Shown here: in pieces, positions 1 through 9,242 of the stretch
Layout of the letters: each line of letters opens with the position of its first letter
How positions within the stretch are numbered: the stretch's first letter is position 1
From: Niebla homalea
Lineage: Eukaryota; Ascomycota; Lecanoromycetes; Lecanorales; Ramalinaceae
Direction of reading: 5' to 3'
Assembly (NCBI GenBank): GCA_019925105.1
Contig: JAHGAU010000004.1
Coordinates: 1,736,001 to 1,800,000 of the forward strand
DNA length: 64,000 nt
Position numbers and translations under genes: made by a program
Notes under the pieces: generated by a model
The model's input: only the letters and a program-made list of their open reading frames with translations
The model's database searches: none
What the model was told of the DNA's origin: nothing

Positions 1-64
1 CAAATCATTCCATCTCTCTTCAGGCATTGTTGCTGTCAACTTGCTGGATCGAACGCTTCCCACG

Positions 65-893
65 ATGACGGCGAAGGAACTTACAGGCTTTCCTACGCTC
101 AAGTTAGCGATCATCACCAAGGTGGATATCAGCGATGTACATGATTTAGGTCTGATCATGGCAAACCTGGGCAGCGACTTTTCCATTCTGCTGCCCTTGG
201 TTTTGGATTTGCACGGCCTGATGGAGAATAGGAACAATTCACAATGGCTCTAAGCTGACGCATTAAGTATGCTCAAGACCGCCCAGCAAGTTCGTCCTCA
301 TTGAAAGGTATACTAAGATATCCCTTTTGCAGAACAGTACGAAGGGCACCATTGAAACTGTGCCTGGCTACGAGCCTGCCTTCAAGGCCAATGCCGACTT
401 CTGCACCGACTGGTTGTCTTTCGACCCAGACGGCAAACATGCCCGCATCGACTTAAAAGGAATGGCTCGGTTCGTCATGACATCCTCCAAAGATGCTCCA
501 ATGAGCACATATGCTGACATTTCAACCCTTGTGCGTCCGCAAAAGAACGGAGCAAGGTCACGCCATCGACTTTCGAGGTCTGGAAGATCTTCAACATGGA
601 TCCAACCATGGCCACTGTGCCATTCGGGCATGCCAGTATGTGGACTCCGCCTTTTCAGATCGCTACCCCACACACTTGTCCATCTTTACCTCTTTGTAGT
701 GAAATCAAAAAGAATTGACTTCGCTAACGCTTCTTGAAAAGCTGGGACTCATACGTTCCATGTGGCGGATCCTGCGTTAAAGGATTTGGAAAACAGTGTT
801 TTTGTCAGCAATGGACGCATCATTGTTCATGAGAAAGGTTTGACTGTTGAGACGACGCAGTCTCTTGTAGTCGCCTCTACAGCGATGGAGTGA
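65..893 (+). pseudogene. DUF3237-family protein, broken
   Basis: The N-terminal residues after the ATG at 65 (PTLKLAIITKVDISDVHDLG) and the following GTIETVPGYEPAF and DWLSFDPDGKHARID segments are typical of the small DUF3237 proteins common in ascomycetes. The C-terminal part (ADPALKDLENSVFVSNGR, ending at the TGA 891-893) also fits. The coding frame changes several times. A first intron probably ends at the cttttgcag just before 333. The segment reading ATVPFGHASMW (about 560-640) is out of frame with the part before it without an obvious intron, so a frameshift is likely. A last intron of about 45 bp, with a GCTAAC branch site near 724, probably ends at 741. The family has no firmly established function; members often sit in secondary-metabolite clusters. 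The family call rests on remembered motifs, and the exon limits are approximate. Confidence 0.6.
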
Positions 894-1128
894 TTGGGAA
901 AATTCTCCGTCTATAGTTAAAAATGAAATATGAGCCCTTTCTTATCAACTTGCTTACCGGCCAACTATATGTGAAATATTCCATAGCAGTCGAAGGATGA
1001 ATGCAGATACACCTGCCATATCGAAAGTCAATGTTGATATCTTATGTCATTCGTGAAATGAGTTGGGAAGTCGCCCATGAGAATTTCAATCTCTGTTGAA
1101 TAACTGTTAACATCTGATGCATATACGA
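894..1128. other. Convergent intergenic region
   Basis: This is the space between the 3' ends of the DUF3237-like gene and the membrane-protein gene. I see no gene, repeat or clear terminator in it. Confidence 0.5.
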
Positions 1129-2373
1129 CTATCTTGTTTTGAACTTCCCACCGCACTCTGCATCCTCGCTAAATAATGTTTCGTCCCGCAACCAGCTTAT
1201 CGCTAAATAGGCACTCGCCGGACCCGCATTGTATAATATCGCCGCCGCCATTCCTGCAGACTTCGCCCAACTCGCGGATAAGCCTCGGACGAGTATTGCG
1301 GTGCGCAGCTCTAAATTCATAACCAGGCCAACGATAGAATAGCCGGCAACCTGGTCCCATAAGAAGAAGCCTCGAACGCCGTCCCTAACCGTTGAACCTT
1401 GAGCGATGGAGAGAGGTGGTAAGATCAGGGAACTTGGGCTGAATTCCTGGGCATACTTCACAGCAAATATACCTAGGAACAACACAGTCGAAACCGATAT
1501 AGCGAGCGTTCCAAAATGTACTACAGAGCTCAGAATCAGTGAGATGCTGCTGACGAGTCTCACAGACCGAAGATCCTCTCGTAGTGACCTCGAAGACTGG
1601 TCATTTCTGAATCCGAGACCGTGGGCATGACTGCTTTGAGGATCAGGAAGATCGCGAGGACCAAGACAGGATAGACATTCCACATCACCACAGCCAACTG
1701 CTGGAAATTGTCTGTGACAGCCTCTGGTGATGGTAATGCCATGAGGATTGCGGGTAGCACGTAGCCGAGTATCAGTGCAGGGAGTATGAGCAACATGATC
1801 TGCCGAGGCCCCACAGACGCGCTTCGCAGCGGATTTAAGGATAGCGACCTTGACGTTGTTGGGGACCATGCGTTGTAGGTCAAGGCCCAGACAGAGCCAG
1901 TACAGCCAAGAGCGCACATTTGGAACGAGAGTAGCCAGAGGGTCGGTCTGTGGGCCAGGTCGGTAAGTAAACACAGGGTCAATTACCGACAGGAAATGGG
2001 CAACACAAACTTGATGAGACTGGCCCCGGACCCTTGTCCCCGCGAAGACTGTTCATGTAGAAAGCGACGAGGATGGGGAAAAGCTGAGCCAGAAAGTAGA
2101 TTCCAATGACCGAAGTTGCTGGGTGGGAACCATCTACAGCCTCCCAGAAGAAGATGACGAGAACCCGCAACAGGTAGTCGATGGGCCAATAGACTCCAGT
2201 AAAGCCATTCCGTAGCGTGGCTTTGGAGCCGGGCGAGATGTAATCATCACCTCCGTGCAATGCGTGGAACAGGTTGGCGAGCCTTGCTTCCAAGGCTGCC
2301 CCCAAGTCCAGAGTGTGCCTCCAAGGCCAAGGGCATAAAGAACGGTGCGTATAGTCAGAGCGCCGGTAGCCAT
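1129..2373 (-). pseudogene. PaxA/terpene-cyclase-like integral membrane protein, broken
   Basis: Read on the minus strand from the ATG at 2373, the pieces give a multi-pass membrane protein of roughly 400 residues. Diagnostic stretches are NGFTGVYWPIDYLL, FFWEAVDGSHPA, GIYFLAQLFPILVAFYMNSL, CALGCTGSVWALTY, NPLRSASVGPRQ and, near the end, GVRGFFLWDQVAGYS. This layout recalls the integral membrane proteins of indole-diterpene and meroterpenoid clusters (PaxA-type; MacJ/AscF-like proteins have been described as terpene cyclases). A 39-bp GT-AG intron (1948-1986 on the plus strand) joins two reading frames cleanly. Two frameshifts remain, near 2305 (after GGTLWT) and near 1563 (after YERIFGL). 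The last segment ends at the stop 1129-1131. The gene diverges from the Zn2Cys6 gene, with a repeat between them. Enzymatic function is an inference from family resemblance; a non-catalytic membrane role is equally possible. Confidence 0.6.
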
Positions 2374-2955
2374 TAAGTCCTAGCCTTGACTGAGAAAGCT
2401 GTCGTGACTCTGGAGACGGTGTATGAAGATCCTTGCTGGTCGAGGTTGTACCACTTATAAAAGTGTTCATCGGTGAATGGACTTGGGCCGGCATGCCAAA
2501 CCCTGCTTTCTTTCTGGCGGAAGGGCGTTGGGATCTGGGCCGGCCTTTACATGAGGCTCTGATTTTGCAGATGGCATCACGAGTCGGAAGCGGTGACTGT
2601 TTTAATACTGTTGTACCTCGCGTGTCCTAGGTTAAAGCCCGAGATTCTCATGCTAGAAGCCGGGTAGAGGGGTTCCCGGGGCCATCTCCCAACTTAAAGC
2701 GTTATGTGTGAAACTTCATGGGATTCCATGATTGAGTAAGCGGCATTGGATTCTCGCGTATAAATGTCCGGCGCTGGGTGAGCGACCCGCAAACTCTCGC
2801 CAATCTTACTACTACTGGATATCTCACTTCAGCCTACTTTTTGGGCATCCTCGATTGCAACCTCGTCCTGCTTACAGATGCTACTTCACCGTAACACCGT
2901 CAGGTAGTCCACGTCCTTACAGGCAAGTGGACTCGAGTGTAATATAGAACGACCC
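2374..2955. promoter_or_regulatory. Upstream region of the membrane-protein gene
   Basis: This non-coding stretch lies 5' of the minus-strand membrane-protein gene and forms half of a divergent promoter shared with the Zn2Cys6 gene. A TATA-like tataaatg lies near 2760. No convincing gene is present; the short open frames here do not resemble known proteins. Confidence 0.35.
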
Positions 2956-3295
2956 TGTCAGCCTAGGTGCAGGCATGGTGGTGGTGTTGCATGGAGTGTT
3001 CCTCAGCCGTCATGCGAGCGGTACCAAGAAACTCTCATGATCTGGCCTACATCTTAACCCTGGGTATTTCATGCTGTAAGATGCACAGCAAGTAAGTAGG
3101 TATGCAATGTGTGTGCATTCTGTATGATCTATGTGATTATCTATCTATGAAGATAAAGTAAACAACTGGGCGTTCTGGAATGTACGGCTAGGTGATGGTA
3201 TCTACACGCATCATGAGGATGTCTTGGCATTGCCTGCATAACTGCTCCATAACACTCCTTGCCCGCACTCCATGCCCGCAACACACCGGCTGACA
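2956..3295. repeat. Inverted-repeat element sharing the Copia LTR terminus
   Basis: The segment starts TGTCAGCC and ends with the inverse GGCTGACA. Its left arm (2956 to about 3060) closely follows the first 100 bases of the Copia LTR found in the PKS at 20927, including CAGCCTAGGTG.AGGCATGGTGGT. The right arm, read in reverse from 3295, follows the same sequence with indels (GTTGCGGGCATGGAGT, then ATGCCAAGACAT). The two arms therefore face each other around a central AT-rich spacer. The flanking five bases (gaccc and catgc) are not a target duplication. It could be two solo-LTR fragments in opposite orientation or a derived foldback element. It sits in the divergent promoter of the regulator and the membrane-protein gene. 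Confidence 0.6.
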
Positions 3296-3491
3296 CATGC
3301 AGATAGATCCATGCTTCCTACATAGACCATATGCAATGCACATACATATCATCCACTCATGCGTCCTCACGGCTGGCACACCTTTATTCATCTCGCGCGC
3401 CCTCATGACCGACATATGTTTTATCGTCAATCTTCCCCTTCGTTGGCTGGACTAGCTGGACGAACAGGACAACGCACGCAAGTCTCTCATC

Positions 3492-4543
3492 ATGAGCAAG
3501 ATGTCCCGCCACAGAGCTTGTAGGCTTTGTAGGGATCGCAAGATACGCTGCGATGGCAATCAACCGGTTTGCGACAAATGTCGTGTTTACAGCGCTACAT
3601 ACAAACCCATGAAAGCAGACCTAGTGCAGACCATCGAAAACCTGCGAGACCGTATAGGGAAGTACTTCACTGGAATATCCGGCTTGCGTCGTCGCTAATG
3701 AAGTTAAACACAAAGACTCCGCCGAGTTGATTTTCGCCAGGCAAAACACGACAGCTCCCCCCAACAACGACCAGCTCGGCCCAGTCACAGACTCGGGAAA
3801 GAGTGTTACTTCCTTTGACTGTGGCTCGTTTGCGAGCCCGACGGACCATTTCTTCTCTTCCGGTCGAACTGGGCAGAGTCTTACCCAATCTCCAAAGATG
3901 GACAATGAATTCCTCAACAGCGTTCCGACTGGACAACGATATGGCAGGGTTTCGGCCAGACATCATGTAGATGCCAGAAGACCATTCCGAGGAGGTGGTG
4001 ACCCAGCGCTCTAGCAACGATGACAGTTGCCACGTTAAGATTCCCAGCTTACGCGAGCTCCGCTCCCTTAACTTCAAGTCGTCCTGTTCTTCATCACCAC
4101 CGGCATCTAAGAAGAGTGACCAACCGTCCAAAGATAGCTCCCAAATTCTTAGGGAGCTCCAAACGTTCTCCTCCACCATCTTCCAGACGCAGTCCGAGGT
4201 CGCAGGCATCCTGTCCGCAGTGGCTGAATATCTGGCCTGGATACGCAGCATTCCAGGTATGCCCAAAATGTTGGACTGCACCGTCATTCTGGAGACGCTG
4301 GAGACACGCATCAGGGAGTTACAGGGAATGGCGGAGAACAATCACTGGGTGGCGTGGATGTAGATGCTGGAGAAGCTCGATGGCGCGAGCACTTAATTGG
4401 GCGCCTTCTGGGTAGAATTGCAAAAGCGCAGGGCAGTAATAGCGCAGGATTTCGTTACGAGTTACGATATCGGACAACCGCTACAGGAACAGCAAACTGG
4501 ATTTGCGAGCGCAGGAGTCAGCTTGCGAACACTAAGAGGCTGA
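3492..4543 (+). pseudogene. Zn2Cys6 transcription factor, broken
   Basis: The ATG at 3492 opens a Zn(II)2Cys6 DNA-binding domain, CRLCRDRKIRCDGNQPVC followed by DKC. The sixth zinc cysteine is replaced: the codon expected to be TGC in SAT(C)KP is TAC (Tyr), a single G-to-A change. A basic/coiled-coil stretch (ADLVQTIENLRDRI) follows. The frame shifts near 3655 and again near 3900. The C-terminal part (EYLAWIRSIPGMPK, CTVILETLETRIRELQ, MAENNHWVAWM, AFWVELQKRRAVIAQDF) is interrupted by in-frame stops TAG 3968, TAG 4361 and TAA 4394 before its terminal TGA at 4541. It was probably the pathway-specific activator of the neighbouring genes. It is inactive as it stands, because of both the missing zinc ligand and the stops. 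Confidence 0.8.
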
Positions 4544-4745
4544 GGCACCTGCGGCAGACGGAGCCTTGCCAGACTCCTATTTACTCTGTGCATGGCGGAG
4601 ATTTCTTGGTCCAACGATCCGATGGGTTCATTACATACCTTACTCTCGGCCAGCTTATGCGACAACGCATCAGGTTTCATGTTTTTGAGCCAGAAACGCC
4701 AGCACTTGAGTCGTAGTCTCAAGCTTGAGAACATTCAAGGCATCG

Positions 4746-6206
4746 ATGAAAGAGATGGGCTTAGCAACGACTCACTTGCCACTCAATCCGCTAGATCATT
4801 CCCCTCCACCAAACTACACTTGCTCGACATGTTATATCCCCCCTAAAGACTAGCGTAACACCAGAAGATGCCTTCCATTTTCTACAGGAGGGCTTACATA
4901 GATTGTTCGTCCAATCACCCTGGCTTAGCGGCAAAGTATGGCCGCAGTCTTCCGACACAGCAGGCTGGTGGCCAGGGCAGCTCGAAGTTCGGTGCTTACC
5001 AAAAGAGGCGGCCAATCGACCGCCATACCAGCTCAAGTTCAAGCAATTGTTGACATCGGTCACCTACGATGACCTAAAGGAGTCTGCCTTCTCCACCGAC
5101 GCATTTGAAGACCATAACGTGATCTGGGTCCCTTTTATGCCTGATGTCGCTAAGGGATGCGAAGTCTTTATATCCCAAGCTAGTTTTCTTCCGGGGGGCT
5201 GCTTGATCAATTCTGCTCTGCTTCATAATGCTAATGACGGACTTTCCACCTTTTATGTGGTGAATCTTTGGGCAGGTCACTACAAAACGTTGCAGTTCCC
5301 GGACGCCTTGCAACCAGCTCCGACTCCGGAACAATCTGATCGCAGCCTCCAGGAAAGCATCTGGGCCAGGGAAGGAGCGGGTAAAGCGGCAACTGATATT
5401 GATCCAAGTGTATGGCGACTGCTCGGCCTAGATCCTGCTCATCTACAACCGGACGACCGAATCTCCAAGGGCCACACAGTCTCTGATGGCGACAAATCTC
5501 CTCAAAGTTCCTCACAGGCTGTCAAAGCCAATGGAACTCAGCAACCACTGAAATCAGCCATATTCTATATATCACCAACCAATTTCACAGCGCTGCAGAA
5601 ACAATGCGTCCAGGGGAATGAGGCCACGACCCATGTCTCAGGCACCCATGCAATCTGTGCACTAGTTTGGCGTTGTCTCGAGAAAGCTCGATGCATGGCG
5701 GCAGTCGCTCTAAAGCAGAGGGAAAACCGGTCGAAAATGATACCAATTCTCGAATGGACATTCTCTTGGACGGGCGGGCCGGCTTTTCCGACTCGTTGCC
5801 ATCGACGCATCTTGGCAATCACACGGTTCGCATCCTGTGCTCGATGGCGCTTCGAACACTTACGTCTCCCGATACTCCAATCGCACCAATTGCGGGTCTG
5901 ATCAGTCAAAATGCAAGTCGCCTGGACTCTGCTACCTTGATGGAGGCGTTCACGCTCTTGAAGACCATGCCTGACTATAAGTGGCTGAAGCGGCAGAAGT
6001 ACTCCCTTGACCGCCAGTCCCAATACAATGGACATATCGCGGTCGCCCGCTTTCGGCTGAATCAATTGCTTATTGTACTTGTGCCGATTCGCCTCGAAAG
6101 TAGAGCAAGAGCTTGGATCTTCGAGCTCGGATCCGAACGGGCATTCGGAGCCTCGTATAACGCTACTCTGGTCCGAAAAGCTTTGTCGTTCTTCAGGGAT
6201 GGGTGA
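4746..6206 (+). pseudogene. BAHD-type acyltransferase (transferase family), broken
   Basis: The start at 4746 gives the N-terminal signature PLNPLDHSPPPNYT typical of fungal trichothecene-3-O-acetyltransferase-like BAHD enzymes. After a stop and frame change near 4850 the main frame continues (HRLFVQSPWLSGKVW). The catalytic HxxxD motif is intact as HNANDG near 5227-5244. Another frameshift occurs near 5700, after ALVWRCLEKA. The C-terminal frame then holds the family's DGR motif (MDILLDGRAGF) and LPSTHLGN, and ends with TGA at 6204. Total length (about 480 residues) fits the family. In the cluster it would have moved an acyl group from CoA to a hydroxyl of the polyketide product. The exact donor and acceptor cannot be read from the sequence. 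It is a decayed gene with at least two frame breaks. Confidence 0.75.
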
Positions 6207-6366
6207 GATCGTCTATAGCATATATACATGATGACGATTACAGCCTTATTATTCTTCCTCAAAGCTCGCCCGTCAATATCTTCCTGCACCTTCCAAAGCT
6301 CAAAGGGTGATTTACACAGCAAAATATCTCACCTGTAGATCATAAAGTTAACAGAAAGGCCCAGCC

Positions 6367-8420
6367 ATGATGGCACGCTATACTCACGATTCGAAGATAA
6401 GGACTAAGGAGTGGTAGGGAGAAAGCTTAGGTCCGCGCGGTCTTCATTGGGGCGCACAGTATAAATCATCCCAGAGGAAGCGGAGCAAAAATACCTTACG
6501 GGTCTTAGGCTTCTAACAACCATAATCTCGGTTACGCTCGTGGGATTCCTTATGCTGCTGGATACGGCCATTGTTGCCACGGCCATACCACGTATCACTG
6601 ACCAGTTCCACGCTTTGACCGACGTGGGTTGGTATGGAACTGCATCCCTCCTAGCCTAGTTTTACCCTCGCCCGAAGACATATCCAAGCACATCCCTGAT
6701 CTGTGTCTGCTGGCTGTGCTCTGCAGCCACTCGCCGGCAAAATTTACACGTTATTCAGCAATAAGGTACGCAATTGAGCTTTGTTACTATCTGGGCTCGC
6801 AAAGTTTGCGCATGCGATATGAAGAAGCAAGTTGACGAGTTCTTGTCCGCAGTGGGCATTCCTCAGCTTTTTCGCCATCTTCGAGTTGGGGTCACTCCTA
6901 TGCGGTGTAGCGACGTCCTCCGATATGCTTATAGTAGGGCGAGCCTTCGCGGGCATGGGGGGCTCCGGGCTCCTCAACGGAGCCTACACGATCTTGGATG
7001 CGAGTATAGTACCCGCTAGAAAAGCTGGTAAGGTCCCTGAAACTTAGGAAGGGAATCCAGCACTGAGTCCATTAATAGAACTTCTCGGAATTGTCTCAGG
7101 CGGCTCTGCGATTGGACTGTTATACGGTCCCGTGGTCGGAGGGTTATTGACTCAGTATGCGTCTTAGCGTTAATGTACATATTCCTGCAGACCATGTGCT
7201 TGTCTTACGTAGCTTAACTAACATGGATGTGCTAGGCTTTTACATCAGTCTTCCGTGCGGAGCGGTCGTCCTCTGCCTGCTTCTCTTCATTACCTTGCCC
7301 GATTATAACGTAAAAAATATAAGACACCGAAGTGTGGGAGCGACGCTGTGGCTCCTGGATCTGATCGGGTTTGCTCTGTTTGCTGGGTTTTCAATCCAAA
7401 TTCTTATAGCCTTGAATTGGGGTGGCTCGAAGTATCCATGGGTTAGTTCCGTTATCATTGGACTGTTTCCTGGAGCGACTGGTGCGCTGTGTGCGTTCGC
7501 GGTCTGGGAGGCTTACATGGGTGACGAAGCGATGATTCCATATTCGCTTATCCGACGCCGTTTGGTATGGAGCAGCTGTATCAACTATGCCTTGTTTGCA
7601 GGCTGTCTATTGACTACGACGTACTACTTGCCGATCTACTTCCAGGCCACACGAAAGGCCTCGCCAACGTTGAGCGGGGTCGATCTGCTCCCATCAATCC
7701 TACATACCGTGCTGTTCTCTATGGTGGCTGGCTTGCTGGGTACGTGCGATTCAATTCGCCGACGCTGATTTTGGAGGTGAATGCCGACAATGGCAAGTTC
7801 AACGGATTGGCTACTATCTACCATTTGTTGTGGCGAGTGGTGGTTCTACCATGCTTGGCTCTGGTCTCCTGAGTACGCTAGATCCTACAACCTCGACAGG
7901 CAAGTGGATTGGATACCAAATTCTGGTGGGTATAGGGCGAGGTTTTGGCCTCCAGACTCCAATCCTGGCAGTACAGCACAATTCATTGCCCGGAGAAGTC
8001 TCGATCCTAACCGGGCTCGTCGTCTTCTCTTAACAATTTGGGGGTGCAGTGTTCTTATCCTTGGCGCAAGTTGTCTTTAGTTCAGGTCTCCGAGGCAAGC
8101 TTGCGCTTTATGCCCCGGACGTCGACTCATTGACCGTCGTTGCAGCAGGCGCCACGGCCGTTCGCAATATTGTGCCCCCCACATCCTTACCTGGGGTATT
8201 ACTGGCCTATAGCAAAGCGTTTAATCAGGTCATGTACCTGGCGACCGGTGCAGCAGGTGGCGCATTGCTGTTCGCTTTTGGAATGGGCTGGGTGAATATC
8301 AAGAAGAAGGAGGCCGTTGAAGCAGTGTCTAAGGAGAGGGAAACATCAGCACCCTCGTTAGGTCAAGTTGATTTCGGCCCTGCACGAGCATGTTGCTCTG
8401 AGATAGTACTGGTAGACTGA
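6367..8420 (+). pseudogene. MFS drug:H+ antiporter (DHA14-type efflux pump), broken
   Basis: Typical fungal toxin-efflux MFS motifs appear in order: KYLTGLRLL then [20 protein letters not shown] and DVGWYG (first helices), [60 protein letters not shown] and a C-terminal AYSKAFNQVMYLATG. Probable GT-AG introns lie at 6766-6852, 7169-7235 (branch site CTAAC) and 7740-7797. In-frame stops replace expected residues: TAA 6462, TAG 6657 (Gln expected), TAG 7165 (Trp expected) and TAA 8031 (Gln expected, in VVFS.QFGG). The true start is uncertain because the frame near 6367-6470 is disturbed. It would have exported the cluster product across the plasma membrane. About 14 helices are expected. Confidence 0.8.
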
Positions 8421-9109
8421 TGGCGCCAATCAATCGGCCTTGGATGAATTATTTCCATTCAAACCTTACATTTCTTGCAGAACACGACGAGCTGTATAGT
8501 AGCTATCGATGAGTCGATTAGTCCGTCTAAAGCCTATTGCCTCTTGCATTGAGAGGTGCCATCTTTCGAATGCTATAGCATTAGTATGAGCTTCAATCTC
8601 TACTTGGCTGTGCTGGGCCTTTACGTACTCTGTAAGAGCCAGGGGCTCTATCCTTCGGATCACTTACGGCTAAGACTGGTGTCAGCTTGCTGAGCCTTTC
8701 ACCCTCACGCTGCGAATTACTTATCGCGCTATTCGCGTTTATAAGAAGACGCTAATTAAGGTTGAACGTATAGGACTAAAGCGTAGAATACGTGTCAGAT
8801 TACCGTACAAGGCCTCGGAGAGGAAAGGCCGAAGGAAGCTTTCAGCGGCCTCTTTAAAACCGGAATGGTCATCGGACCACCACAAAGCCTACAAGAATGC
8901 CACGGCGAACGGGCTCGGAGTCATTCCGAGGTTTCGAATATTCCAGAGCATCCTGGAGGACGATTAGTCCGACAGAGGGACCCGCTAGCGGGAGAAAGCG
9001 TGCAGGCAATGCAGCTCGGTCCAAGTACTCCACATTCGGTTATGGGTATAAGAACCAGGTAGCAATAAGCCGGCATGCTGCTTCAGTAGTTATAGTAGCT
9101 GCAGTAGTC
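8421..9109. other. Intergenic region with unrecognised coding-like remnants
   Basis: A minus-strand open frame (8466-8663, 65 codons) and plus-strand frames between about 8700 and 9130 have amino-acid-like composition (for example LKRRIRVRLPYKASERKGRRK near 8780) but match no family I know. They could be worn transposon coding sequence or part of an older gene. I do not assign a product. Confidence 0.3.
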
Positions 9110-9242
9110 GTCTACCACGTGAAAGAATATTAAAGCACGTGCTAACTATATGAAAAAGTTTTGGAGCTTAAGCTTGCCTGACTTGCTCTCTTGCCTCTGC
9201 CTCACATTCTACTTCTTTCTCCTTACCAGCCACTGATTAAGC
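9110..9242 (+). promoter_or_regulatory. PKS upstream region with two CACGTG boxes and a CT-rich leader
   Basis: Two CACGTG palindromes (9116-9121 and 9136-9141) lie 20 bp apart, start to start. They are followed by a pyrimidine-rich stretch (about 9180-9232) just before the ATG at 9243. CT-rich leaders are usual in fungal promoters, and CACGTG is the E-box of bHLH and related regulators. Regulatory use here is inferred from position only. Confidence 0.45.

Noticed and set aside
3188..3430. Minus-strand open frame of 80 codons with many Cys
   Set aside because: It overlaps the foldback repeat and promoter region and resembles no protein. Probably chance.
3667..4341. Minus-strand open frame of 224 codons
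   Set aside because: It is a shadow of the Zn2Cys6 regulator. The plus strand carries the recognisable domain and regulator-like C-terminal segments.
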